The position numbers and the translations under genes are program-made. A DNA stretch of 64,000 nucleotides from positions 1-64,000 of the forward strand of contig JBKGHI010000003.1 of the NCBI GenBank assembly GCA_046520405.1, read 5' to 3'. The notes under the pieces were generated by a model. That model was not told the origin of the DNA and ran no database searches. It saw only the letters and a list, made by a program, of their open reading frames with translations. The stretch comes from Myxococcus sp046520405. GTDB taxonomy: Bacteria; Myxococcota; Myxococcia; Myxococcales; Myxococcaceae. The stretch's first letter is position 1. Each line of letters starts with the position of its first letter. Below are positions 1 through 10,100 of the stretch, piece by piece.

Positions 1-1199
1 GCGCCCGGGGCCAGGCCGAGGCCTTCCTGCGCCGCACCACGCTGCCGGGCGAAGAGGCCCAGGTGGACTGGGGCAGCTTCGGCAAGGTGCAGGTGGGGCG
101 GGCCACCCGGACACTCTCCTGCTTCGTCCTGGTGCTGGGCCACTCGCGCGCCATGTACGCGCGCTTCTTCCTGGGCCAAACCATGGAGTGCTTCCTCCAG
201 GGGCACGTCCAGGCCTTTGAAGCGCTGGGCGGCGTGCCACGCAGCCTCCTCTACGACAACCTGAAGTCCGTCGTGCTGGAGAGGGCCGGAGACGCCATTC
301 ACTTCCACCCTCGCGTGCTGGAGGCCGCGGGCCACTACCACTTCGCGCCCAAGCCCTGCGCCCCCTACCGCGGCAACGAGAAGGGCAAGGTGGAGCGCAC
401 CATCCGCTACCTGCGCGACTCCTTCTTCGCCGCGCGCACCTTCCACGGCCTCGACGACGTCAACCGCCAGCTTCAGCGCTGGGTGGAGGAGGTGGCCCAC
501 CAGCGCCGGGTGCCCGGCGACGCCTCGGGCCGCACGGTGGCACAGGCCCTGGAGGCCGAGCGCCCCCTTCTGCTGCCCCTGCCCGCGCACCCGCTGCCCA
601 CCGACGTCGTGCGCCCCGCCTCCTCCGGCAAGACGCCCTACGTGCGCTTCGACGGCAACGACTACTCCATTCCCGACTCCCTGGTACGCCGTCCTCTCAC
701 GCTGGTGGCCTCCGCCACCACGGTGCGCCTCCTCGACGGCACCGAGGAAGTCGCCTCGCACGTGCGCAGCTGGGACAAGGGCGCCCTCGTCGAGGACTCG
801 AGCCACCTGGCCGCCCTGGCCAGGCGCAAGGCCCACGCCCACGAGCTGCGCGGCAGGGACTTGCTGCGCGCCCGCTGCCCCCGCGCCGAGCAACTCCTCC
901 AGGCCCTCGCAAACCGCGGCGACAACCTCGGCAACCACACCGTGAAGCTGCTGGCGCTGGCCGACAGGTACGGCTCCGCGGAAACCGACGCCGCCATCGC
1001 CGAGACACTCTCTCGTGGCGCACTCGGCCCCGCCTCCGTCGCCCACCTCCTCGACCAGCGCAGCCGCAAAAAGGGCGCCCCGCCGCCACTGCCCCAGGTG
1101 CTGCCGGATGACCCGCGCGTGCGCGAGCAGCGCGTCCCCCAGCACTCCCTCGACGCCTACGACGTCCTCCTCGGACGGGACTTGGAGCACACGCCATGA
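1..1199 (+). CDS. istA: IS21-family transposase IstA, 5' end cut by window edge
   Basis: DDE-type integrase/transposase of an IS21-family insertion sequence; it catalyses strand transfer and works with the ATPase IstB encoded next. The frame is open from base 3, upstream of the GTG at 63, so the N-terminal HTH part lies outside the window. The rve catalytic core is visible: the first Asp in QVDWG (about 60-70), the second in YDNLK (about 250-265), and the Glu in KGKVERTIRYLR (about 385-420). The C-terminal half is the DNA/IstB-interacting region typical of IstA. The stop overlaps the istB start (ATGA at 1196), the usual IS21 arrangement. The missing N-terminus is a window effect, not evidence of a broken gene. 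Confidence 0.95.
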   Translation, partial: ARGQAEAFLRRTTLPGEEAQVDWGSFGKVQVGRATRTLSCFVLVLGHSRAMYARFFLGQTMECFLQGHVQAFEALGGVPRSLLYDNLKSVVLERAGDAIHFHPRVLEAAGHYHFAPKPCAPYRGNEKGKVERTIRYLRDSFFAARTFHGLDDVNRQLQRWVEEVAHQRRVPGDASGRTVAQALEAERPLLLPLPAHPLPTDVVRPASSGKTPYVRFDGNDYSIPDSLVRRPLTLVASATTVRLLDGTEEVASHVRSWDKGALVEDSSHLAALARRKAHAHELRGRDLLRARCPRAEQLLQALANRGDNLGNHTVKLLALADRYGSAETDAAIAETLSRGALGPASVAHLLDQRSRKKGAPPPLPQVLPDDPRVREQRVPQHSLDAYDVLLGRDLEHTP

Positions 1200-1957
1200 G
1201 CCCCTTGAAAGAGCGCCTCACTACCCTGGGCCTGCACCACACCAGCGACACTCTCGAGGACCTCGTCGCCCTGGCCAGCAAGCGCAGGTGGGGGCCCATG
1301 GAGCTGCTGGAGGCCATCGCCGAGGAGGAGACGAAGGACAGGGCCCGTCGCAGCGTGGAGCGGCGGCTGTCGCGCAGCAAGCTGGGCACCCTCAGGACGA
1401 TGGCCGACTTCGACTGGGGCTGGCCCAAGCACATTGACAGGACGGCCGTCGAGAGCGCCCTCGCGCTGGACTTCATGGCCCGCCCCGCCAACGTCGTCCT
1501 CGTCGCGCCCCAGGGCCTGGGCAAGACGATGATTGCCCAGAATATCGCCTACAACGCCGTGCAGGCCGGCCACTCCGTCCTCTTCACCACCGCCTCCCAA
1601 CTGCTGCTCGACCTCGGAAGCCAGGACTCCGCCCGCGCTCTCGACAGGCGCCTGAAGCACTACTGCACCCAGGCGGGGCTGCTCGTCATCGATGAGATTG
1701 GCTACCTCTCCTACGACGCCAGGAACGCCGACCTCCTCTTCCAGGTGGTGTCGCGCAGGTATGAGAAGAAGCCGATTGTCCTGACGACAAACCTCCCCTT
1801 TTCGGAGTGGACCACCATCTTCCCCAACGCCGCGTGCGCCATCGCCCTCATTGACCGCGTCATCCACCACGCGAGCATCATCAGCATCGAGGGTGACAGC
1901 TACCGCAGGCGCATGGCCGAGGAGTCACGCGCGCTGCGCAAGGCCAAGAAGAGCTGA
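1196..1957 (+). CDS. istB: IS21-family transposition helper ATPase IstB
   Basis: AAA+ ATPase of about 253 residues, the normal size for IstB, which regulates target selection for IstA. The Walker A is APQGLGKT near residue 102 and the Walker B is LLVIDEIGYL near residue 163, followed by the sensor-like TTNLPFSEW. It is translationally coupled to istA by an ATGA overlap. The reading frame is complete. The right terminal inverted repeat of the element should lie within the roughly 260 bases after the stop; I could not place it. Confidence 0.96.
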   Translation: MSPLKERLTTLGLHHTSDTLEDLVALASKRRWGPMELLEAIAEEETKDRARRSVERRLSRSKLGTLRTMADFDWGWPKHIDRTAVESALALDFMARPANVVLVAPQGLGKTMIAQNIAYNAVQAGHSVLFTTASQLLLDLGSQDSARALDRRLKHYCTQAGLLVIDEIGYLSYDARNADLLFQVVSRRYEKKPIVLTTNLPFSEWTTIFPNAACAIALIDRVIHHASIISIEGDSYRRRMAEESRALRKAKKS

Positions 1958-2072
1958 GCCTCCCGATTCACCGCTGCCCACCGGCCTCGCTCCGCGCCCC
2001 GCAACCGGGGCGGGAGCGGGGCCGGATTGCTTTGCCGCGACTCGGTACGCGCGCCTGCCGATGACCCGATTT

Positions 2073-2128
2073 CCGCGCTCCGCGATGACCGCGTCGATGA
2101 CCAGAATCCCGCGCTCCGCGATGACCGC
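2073..2128. repeat. 20-bp direct repeat, two copies 36 bp apart
   Basis: The sequence ccgcgctccgcgatgaccgc occurs at 2073-2092 and again, identically, at 2109-2128, in the short non-coding stretch between istB and the DUF2924 gene. Its role is unknown. Because it lies at the left edge of a recombinase-bearing island it could be an accessory site for recombinase or transposase, but it could equally be a chance local duplication. Confidence 0.6.
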
Positions 2129-2222
2129 CAACACTCCGGCTCTCGCCTTGTCTTCTACCGGGGAAGAAGCCGTCATGCCGACGACGCGCGAGCACGGTGC
2201 GCGCGCGAACAACGGAGGCACG

Positions 2223-2795
2223 ATGAACAACAAGGCGACCGCCAGAGCCCGCGCCGCAATGCGCGAGCTCGACGACGTCCCCACCCAGCTCGCGGCACTC
2301 GAGACGATGAGCGTCGGCCAGCTCGCCGAGAAGTGGCGCGAGCTCTACGGCGAGCCGACGCGCACGCGGAACAAGGACTACCTGAAGAAGCGCCTCGCCT
2401 GGCGCATCCAGGAACTGGCCGAGGGCGGGCTCTCGCAGGGCGCGCTCGCGCGCATCCACCAACTCGGCGACCAGATGCCGGAGCGTTGGCGCATGCGTCA
2501 GAGCCAGGGCCACGCCGCGAGCGACGCGCCCGCGCCGACGGAGGCGCTGCAGGTGGTGCAGGCGACCGAGCCGCGCGACCCGCGCGTTCCGCCCGCGGGG
2601 ACGATCCTGCGCCGCGTCTTCGACGGCAAGGCCTACGAGGTCACGGTCTGCGCGGAGGGCTTCGAGTACGAAGGTCGGCGGTACAAGTCGCTCTCGGCGA
2701 TCGCGACGGAGGTCGCCGGCACGCGCTGGAACGGGTTCCTCTTCTTCGGACTCAAGAAGCGCGGCGCGTCGGCGCGCGAGGAGTCCGCGGGATGA
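2223..2795 (+). CDS. DUF2924 family protein
   Basis: A 190-residue protein of the DUF2924 family, which is regularly found immediately upstream of large serine recombinases in proteobacterial mobile islands; its function is not established. Supporting features are the N-terminal helical part with LAEKWRELYGEPTRTRNK, then LKKRLAWRIQELAEGG, and a C-terminal beta-rich part (PPAGTILRRVFDGKAYEV ... GFEYEGRRYKSLSAIA ... GTRWNG). The frame is open upstream, but ATG 2223 is chosen because a good ribosome site (acggagg) precedes it and the family homology begins there. The stop overlaps the next small ORF (ATG at 2792). Confidence 0.85.
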   Translation: MNNKATARARAAMRELDDVPTQLAALETMSVGQLAEKWRELYGEPTRTRNKDYLKKRLAWRIQELAEGGLSQGALARIHQLGDQMPERWRMRQSQGHAASDAPAPTEALQVVQATEPRDPRVPPAGTILRRVFDGKAYEVTVCAEGFEYEGRRYKSLSAIATEVAGTRWNGFLFFGLKKRGASAREESAG

Positions 2796-2969
2796 GCGAG
2801 TTCTTCCGCACGCAGATGGGCCACCGCTTCTACGAGTCGACGATGCCGTCGCTCGTGCGAGAGCTGGCGCGGCTCAACGCGAACCTCGAGCGCCTGCTCG
2901 CCGTCGTCGAGCACGACGCCGCGAAGCCCGACGAGGGCGAGCTCGCGCCGGCGCTTCGAAGGAGCCGCG

Positions 2970-2973
<4 letters not shown>
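2792..2973 (+). CDS. small recombinase-associated ORF, stop codon displaced
   Basis: ATG 2792 overlaps the stop of the DUF2924 gene and opens a peptide beginning MSEFFRTQMGHRFYESTMPS followed by LVRELARLNANLERLLAVV, which looks like a genuine small helical protein of the kind that sits between DUF2924 and recombinase genes. In its own frame no stop appears until 3952, far inside the recombinase gene. In the adjacent frame a TGA at 2971-2973 would give the ATGA overlap with the recombinase start that the neighbouring genes show. A one-base change around 2915-2940 may have displaced the stop. The end given assumes that. Function unknown. Confidence 0.4.
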
Positions 2974-4516
<1,543 letters not shown>

Positions 4517-4520
<4 letters not shown>

Positions 4521-4964
4521 GAGCCGGCGAAAGCAGCGAGGTGGGCCCGAGGAAGAACACGGACGCCGAGGACGACGCCTTCCGCGTCATCGAGAAGCCG
4601 CTCTTCCGCCACAAGAACCGGGCCGTCACCCTCGCCGAGACGCCGCCGCCCCCCAAGCCCGAGCCAGTGCGCAGGCCCGCCAAGGTCGCTCAGCAGCTCG
4701 CCCTCGCGCACCACCTGCAGGCCGCCATCGACCGGGGCGCCATCGCCGACCGGGCCGACGTGGCGCGGAAGCTGGGGCTGACGCGAGCGCGGGTCACCCA
4801 GCTCCTCGACCTCTTGCTCCTGGCGCCCGATCTCCAAGACGCCGTCCTGGCCCTCGAAGCGGTGGACGGCGCCGAGCCGATGGCCGAGCGGACCCTCCGG
4901 GCGGTGGCCCACGCCGGGGACGTGGGCCGCGCAGCGGGCGGCGTGGGCGAAGCTGGTCGCGTAG
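4517..4964 (+). CDS. ParB/HTH-like recombinase-associated protein, frameshifted near its 3' end
   Basis: A small protein of about 149 residues in its restored frame, coupled to the recombinase by an ATGA overlap. The core has a helix-turn-helix typical of ParB-like proteins (ADRADVARKLGLTRARVTQL, about 77-96), followed by LLLLAPDLQDAVLAL. As sequenced the frame runs on to 5068 with low-complexity Gly/Val-rich sequence, overlapping the convergent DUF5131 gene. Removing one G from the GGGG run at 4916-4919 restores a sensible ending, HAGTWAAQRAAWAKLVA, with a TAG at 4962-4964. The extra base is therefore either a homopolymer sequencing error or a late mutation. It probably binds DNA; its target is unknown. 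Confidence 0.7.
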
Positions 4965-4980
4965 GGCGCGTCTGGCCGCG

Positions 4981-5754
4981 TCAGCCCACGACGGCCAGCG
5001 AGCGTCCGGCAGCCCGCGACACGCGCGCGACGGGAACCGTCGGCGCCGTCTCGGGCATCGCGTCGTAGGTCTTGCCCTCGAGGACGCGGCCGGCCTTCTT
5101 CTTGTTCTTGCCGCCCCACTGCTTGAAGAAGAAGGCGACGCCCGCCTTCGCGCACTGGTCGCGGATGTCCGTCGCCCACTCGGGAGCCATCGGGCGCGCG
5201 CACGGGCCCGACTCGCCGCCGACGATCACCCAGTCGATGCCCTTGAGCTTCAGCTTCGGCAGCGGACCGAGGAGCGGCTCGAGCGAGAGGAACTTCACCG
5301 CCGCGCCCGTCGTGCGCAGGTCGTCAATGCGATCGACGTAGTTCGCGTTCTCGACGCTCACGCCCATCCACACGTTCTCGGGCCAGGCGATCTCGGGGCT
5401 CAGCTCGGCGAGCCTGTCGGCGCGCTTGGTGAGCACCTGGAAGCGATGCCAGTGCGCGCGGCGCATGACGTCGAAGACGCGCTGGATGTACTCGAGCGGC
5501 ACGTCCTTGTGGAACAGGTCGCTCATCGAGTTCACGAAGATCGTCTGCGGCTTCTTCCACTGGAGCGGCAGCTCCAGCATCTGCGGCTGCAGCGTGAGCT
5601 TGAAGCCGTCCTTGTAGTTCGGCTGCCCCATCGCCTGCAGGCGTTCCGCCATGCGCTCGGCGTAGCAGTACTTGCAGCCGGGGCTGATCTTGTTGCACCC
5701 CGTGACGGGGTTCCAGGTGGACTCGGTCCACTCGATGCCGGAGCCGAGCGCCAT
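4981..5754 (-). CDS. DUF5131 (phage Gp37/Gp68-like) three-Cys-motif protein
   Basis: A 257-residue protein of the Gp37/Gp68 family (DUF5131). The N-terminal motif GCNKISPGCKYCYAERM places three cysteines at 20, 27 and 30, the three-Cys motif after which the partner TcmP is named. The spacing is C-x6-C-x2-C, not the classical radical-SAM C-x3-C-x2-C. Other conserved family blocks are TIFVNSMSDLFH, FQVLTKRADRL, WMGVSVEN and VIVGGESGPCARP. Start ATG 5754 overlaps the tcmP stop (TGATG), so the two are translationally coupled. The molecular function is not established; a metal- or Fe-S-dependent enzyme is a guess. The pair lies between a mobile module and a defence-like operon. Confidence 0.88.
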   Translation of the reverse strand: MALGSGIEWTESTWNPVTGCNKISPGCKYCYAERMAERLQAMGQPNYKDGFKLTLQPQMLELPLQWKKPQTIFVNSMSDLFHKDVPLEYIQRVFDVMRRAHWHRFQVLTKRADRLAELSPEIAWPENVWMGVSVENANYVDRIDDLRTTGAAVKFLSLEPLLGPLPKLKLKGIDWVIVGGESGPCARPMAPEWATDIRDQCAKAGVAFFFKQWGGKNKKKAGRVLEGKTYDAMPETAPTVPVARVSRAAGRSLAVVG

Positions 5755-6698
5755 CAGCGCACCTCCTTGATGATCGTCTTGAGCAGATGGTTCGCGATGC
5801 GCAGAGCAATGTCCTTGCCACGCTCGTTGCCCACCGCGAAGCAGAACAGGTACAGCGGGTTCTTCGACGAGTTCCAGAGCACGCCCGGCTCCTCGGCGAC
5901 GCCCGCGAACACCTGCTTCAGGCGGTTGTTGAAGTAGCGCGCCATCACGTCCATCGACGCCTTCACCTGCACCTGGTGATCGCCGAACAGCGTGGGCTTC
6001 GTCTCGACCTTGTAGAACTCGTCGTACCAGTCGGCCGTGCCGAGGAAGGCGTTCATGCGCTGTCGCCACGACTCCGGCAGCTTGCCGGACTTCGGCGCGA
6101 GGCGGTTCATGCCCATGCCGAGCGGCACGAGGAGCCACAGGTCGATCGCCTTCGTCGCGGCGACCGCCTCGATCGTCTTCCACTCGACCTGCATGCCGTA
6201 GGGGTCGAGGAAGAGCACCGCGCGCCGCGACTTCCACTTCGAGGGGTCGGCGCAGAGCTTCTGGATGACTTCGTTCGCCTCGCCCTGGCGAACGTCGATG
6301 TCGTCCTTGAGCGCGGGGAACTCGGTCTTGAGTCCTTCGAGCTGCAGGCAGCGCTCGGGGCTGCGCTCGATGAAGATGTACTTGTCGAAGCGCGGCTCCA
6401 CCTGCAGCGCGAGCTTCGCCGATCCGTCGAGCAGCTTCTGCGGGGCCGCCTCGGCGAGGTCGGGGAAGAGCAAGGTCTCGGAGGCGCCGCTCGACTCGGA
6501 CTCGCGCGCGGTGCGCGTGCCGGTGCCCGCGAACGCATCGATGTACGCCTTGCGGAACGGCTGCTCGGGCGTCGGCTTGCCCTCCAGCGCCGTCGTGTAG
6601 CTTTTCAGGTACTTGGCGAGGACGTCGAGCTTGGCGTCGGTCCAGTCGCCGCCGAAGCGATGGGTCGAGCCCCTGGATGTCGTTCGCGTCTTCGTCAT
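5754..6698 (-). CDS. tcmP: three-Cys-motif partner protein TcmP
   Basis: A 314-residue protein of the TcmP family, which is sporadically distributed and found next to three-Cys-motif proteins. It resembles a SAM-dependent methyltransferase: AYIDAFAGTGTR (residues 51-62) looks like motif I, and LFLDPYGMQVEWKTIEAVA looks like a DPxY-type motif IV. The frame is open for another 50 codons upstream, but ATG 6698 is preferred because the conserved family start (MTKTRTTSRGSTHRFGGDW) lies there. It is transcribed divergently from the large helicase/methyltransferase operon across a shared 248-bp region. Substrate unknown. Confidence 0.88.
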   Translation of the reverse strand: MTKTRTTSRGSTHRFGGDWTDAKLDVLAKYLKSYTTALEGKPTPEQPFRKAYIDAFAGTGTRTARESESSGASETLLFPDLAEAAPQKLLDGSAKLALQVEPRFDKYIFIERSPERCLQLEGLKTEFPALKDDIDVRQGEANEVIQKLCADPSKWKSRRAVLFLDPYGMQVEWKTIEAVAATKAIDLWLLVPLGMGMNRLAPKSGKLPESWRQRMNAFLGTADWYDEFYKVETKPTLFGDHQVQVKASMDVMARYFNNRLKQVFAGVAEEPGVLWNSSKNPLYLFCFAVGNERGKDIALRIANHLLKTIIKEVR

Positions 6699-6946
6699 GA
6701 CACTGTTCACGCGTTCAGCATCCACGGACCGCGCCTTCTGGGCAAGGTACATGAGCCCCCGGAAACACCGAAGTTCTTGGCGCAAAGCCCCTCGACGAGG
6801 TGGCTCGGGGACCGCGAAGCTGCCGGTCGCCAGCCGGACCACCAGCACCTACGGGCTTCTCGACTCTTCTCGACTCTTGTTGGGGGAGCCAGATCTGGGT
6901 ACCGTGCTCAGGTGCACAGTGGTCCTCCTCTGCCCGGAGCGCAGCG
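6699..6946. promoter_or_regulatory. divergent intergenic region between tcmP and the large operon
   Basis: This 248-bp segment separates the start of tcmP (minus) from the HTH gene that heads the 29-kb plus-strand operon, so it should hold the promoters for both. It contains a perfect 10-bp tandem repeat, cttctcgact, at 6856-6865 and 6866-6875, just upstream of a possible sigma70-like promoter. The HTH gene has a GGAG ribosome site at 6936-6939. No longer palindrome was recognised. Confidence 0.6.
6877..6905 (+). promoter_or_regulatory. candidate sigma70-type promoter of the large operon
   Basis: TTGTTG at 6877-6882 and TACCGT at 6900-6905 are separated by 17 bases and lie about 40 bp before the HTH gene start. 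The tandem decamer abuts the -35 hexamer, where an activator or repressor could act. The -10 match is only moderate and this is GC-rich DNA, so the call is weak. Confidence 0.25.
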
Positions 6947-7159
6947 ATGACGACGACAGAGCCTTGGGCCTCGGTTGAAGACGTCGCCAAGCACCTCGGG
7001 GTTGCGAAGGACTCGGTGTACCGGTGGATCGAGGCGCGGAAGCTCCCGGCTCATCGCATCGGCCGGCTCTGGAAGTTCAAGCTGTCCGAGGTCGACGAGT
7101 GGGTTCGGGCGGGAGGCGCCCAGGATGAAGACGGAGGAGGCCAACAGAGCAAGCGATGA
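6947..7159 (+). CDS. MerR/excisionase-type helix-turn-helix protein heading the operon
   Basis: A 70-residue DNA-binding protein. The excisionase/MerR-like wHTH is evident: WASVEDVAKHLGVAKDSVYR, then RKLPAHRIGRLWKFKLSEVD. ATG 6947 is chosen because it has a GGAG ribosome site 8 bases upstream and the domain starts directly after it. The stop overlaps the next gene (ATGA at 7156), which ties it to the helicase operon. Small HTH proteins of this type commonly head defence operons, where they may regulate expression or act as a DNA-binding subunit; which applies here cannot be told from sequence. Confidence 0.8.
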   Translation: MTTTEPWASVEDVAKHLGVAKDSVYRWIEARKLPAHRIGRLWKFKLSEVDEWVRAGGAQDEDGGGQQSKR

Positions 7160-10100
7160 CGGGGGCAACGCTGACCACGAACGAACGACGACTCGAGCCG
7201 ACGAGCGCGCTGCGTGAAATCGCGCGCGCCGAACGGTTCGACGTGCGTCTGCGTTTCGGGTCGACGGTCGAGGCCTCTCGGTATCTCCGCGCGCTCACGA
7301 GCCTTCTCTCTGGCGCGAGCACCAGGGTCACCGCGACGCTGACCACGGGCGCGCCCCGCGAAGACCTCACCGCCGAGGAGATCGCCGAGCGGCTCGCGCG
7401 CGGTGCCATCCACCAGCTTCGCTTCGCGCTCCGACTCGGCGAGCACGCGATCGCGGTCGAGCTCGCGCTCCTGGCCTCGGAGCCGGGCGGCGTCGCCATC
7501 CGCGCGCCGTTCACGAGCGGCCCGCCACCTCGCGCCTGTGGCTCCAGTCCGACGCCGACGTCCTCGCCCCCATCCCCTTGCTGGCGCTCCCGACCACCGC
7601 CGAGGGGGTCGCCGTCGACGCCGCACACGCGCTCGTCGGGCTCGCGCTCCGCTGCGGCGGCTTCGAAGACGCCGAGTTCACCGGCGAGCATCCGCTCACC
7701 TGGAACACGACGAAGTCGAACGACGCCGCCCGGCCGGTGCGCAGCACGCTCCGCGACGCCGTCTGGAGCACCGCGACCTCGGAGGGCGCGGTCGCCCTGT
7801 GGGTGAACGGCCTCGCGCCAGCGTCGAAGCCGCGCGCACCCGAGGCCGGTTGGTGGGAGCAGTACGACGTGCTCACGCGTAGCCCGCGCGAGGCGTTGAG
7901 CGAGCTGCACGCCCACCTCGCCGAGCATTTCGACATCCCCTTCACCTGGGCAATCGTCGACAAGACCGCCGCGCCCGAGGGCACCTTCGTCGTTCCGCCC
8001 GAAGCGAGCGGCATCGCGCGCCTCGTGCCCGAAGCTAACCTCGTCATCGTCGCCGTCGACCTCGAGCAGCCCGCCTCCCTGGTCGCCGAGATGCTGCTCC
8101 ACCTCTGCGCGCACCTCACGCTCGGCCACGTTCGCCCCGGCGATGCGTGGGGCCATTGGGACACGCAGGCCTCGCTCTCGCCGACGCCCCATCGGCAGTG
8201 GGACCGCGAAGCGCGCGCCTTCGTCGACGCCCATTTCGCCCGCCCCGTGCGCCGCGTCTCGTCGCTCGAAGAGTGCAACCCGCGCGAGAAGGCGTGGCTC
8301 GTGCTCCTCGACCACATCGGGCGCATGGTCGGCCAGCAACGCACGCTGCACGCCGCGACGGAGCGTTACCAGGCCGCCGCATATCAGCGTCAGGCCGCGC
8401 AGCGGCTCGTCGCGCAGCTCGAGGAGTACGGCGGCGCGATGCTCTGCGACGGCGTCGGCCTCGGGAAGACCTACGTCGCCACCACCGTCGCCGTTCACTA
8501 CGCGAACCAGTGGCGGGACCAGCTCGCCGACACGAAGCGCTCGGCGACCGACGACCCGTTCCGCATCACGGTGCTGTCGCCAAACTCGGTGGTCAGCACG
8601 TGGCAACGCGAGGCCATCGCGCCGCTCGCCGCGCACGGCGTCCCGCTCGCCACCATCCGCGTCGTCTCGCACTCGAAGCTCTCGCGCATCGTGCCGTCCA
8701 GCGACATCCTCACGCGCGGCCGCGCGGGCATGAGCGACATGGAGCACCTGCTCCTGTCGGATCTCGTGGTCGTCGACGAGGCGCACAACTTCCGCTCGGT
8801 CGGCGCGCGCCGCACCACGGTGCTGCGTGACCTCCTGCGACTCCAGCCGCGCAAAGACCTGCGCCGCAAGGTGCTGCTCCTCACCGCGACGCCCGTGAAC
8901 AACAGCCTCGAAGACCTGCGCCAGCAGGCGGCGCTGATGTTCGGCAAGCCGCTCTACCTCAACGACAACCTCACGCCCGACAAGTACCGCACGCGCGTGT
9001 TCAAGGACGTCGAGGAACGCGTCGTGAAGGCCACCAAAGGTAAGGGTGCGGCCGATGTCGCGGCGCTGCTCATTCACGGCGACGCATCGGCGAAGTTCGC
9101 TTACGCGCCCGACTTCCGCGACGACGTTCAGTTCGGCGTGCAGGTGCCACGCGTGGGCGACTACCTGAAGGAGCAGGAGAAGCGTCTCACCGCGCAGCAA
9201 GCCGCCGTGCGCGCCGCGATCCAAAGCGGCCAACCGCCCGCGGAGGCTCCCGCGCGCATCGCGGGCGAGTTGCTCGATCGCATCGTGGTCCAACGCTCGC
9301 GCGCGCTCTGCAAGCAGATCGAGCGCGAGCAGGGCTCGAACGCGCGGCTCCTGTTCCGGCCTGACGCGGTCACGCCCGAGAAACTCGTCTACGAGGACGT
9401 GTACGACGACACCCGCGACGTGCTCGCGCGCTTCCTCCCGCTGTTCGAAGCCGAGGGTGAGGCTACCGAGAAGGACACTCCGCCGCTCTCGCTCAAGGTC
9501 TACATGTGGGCCGACGTTCGCGACGGCATCCGCGACGCGGGCGAGGTCTCGTCGGTTGTCGGCCTGCAGCGCGTGCTGGTGCTCAAGCGCCTCGAGTCGT
9601 CGCCGGTCGCGTTCCTCATCACCCTGCTCCGGCTGCTGGCCCTGCACGCGCATCGCCTCAAGCAACTTGTCGAGCTGTGCCGCGAGGTCGGCGACAAGAA
9701 GCGCGAGAAGGCGCTCGCCGCCGAGCTGGCGGATCTCGTCGACGCGGTGAAGCCCGTCGACCGCGAGCGCATCGACGCGCTGTTCGCAGGCGGTGCCAAG
9801 GCAAAGGTGCGCGCCAACGACCTCCTCGAGCGGTGGAGCAAGGCGCACATGAGCGCGAAGGCCGCCGCTGACACGGACGATCCTCTTCCGCCCCAACTTG
9901 ACCTGTTCGGCGAGGACGAGAAGACGACGGAACGCAAAGAGCAGCTCGAACGCCTGTGGGGCCTCCGCGATCACCTCACGCGTGATCTCGCCACGCTGCT
10001 GCGGGTCGCCCCCGGCCTCGCCGACATCGTTTTCGGGCGCTTCGCGCAGAGCGACTGGCCGCAGCGCTTCATCAACGGCGGCCAGGAAGTCGACTGGCCG

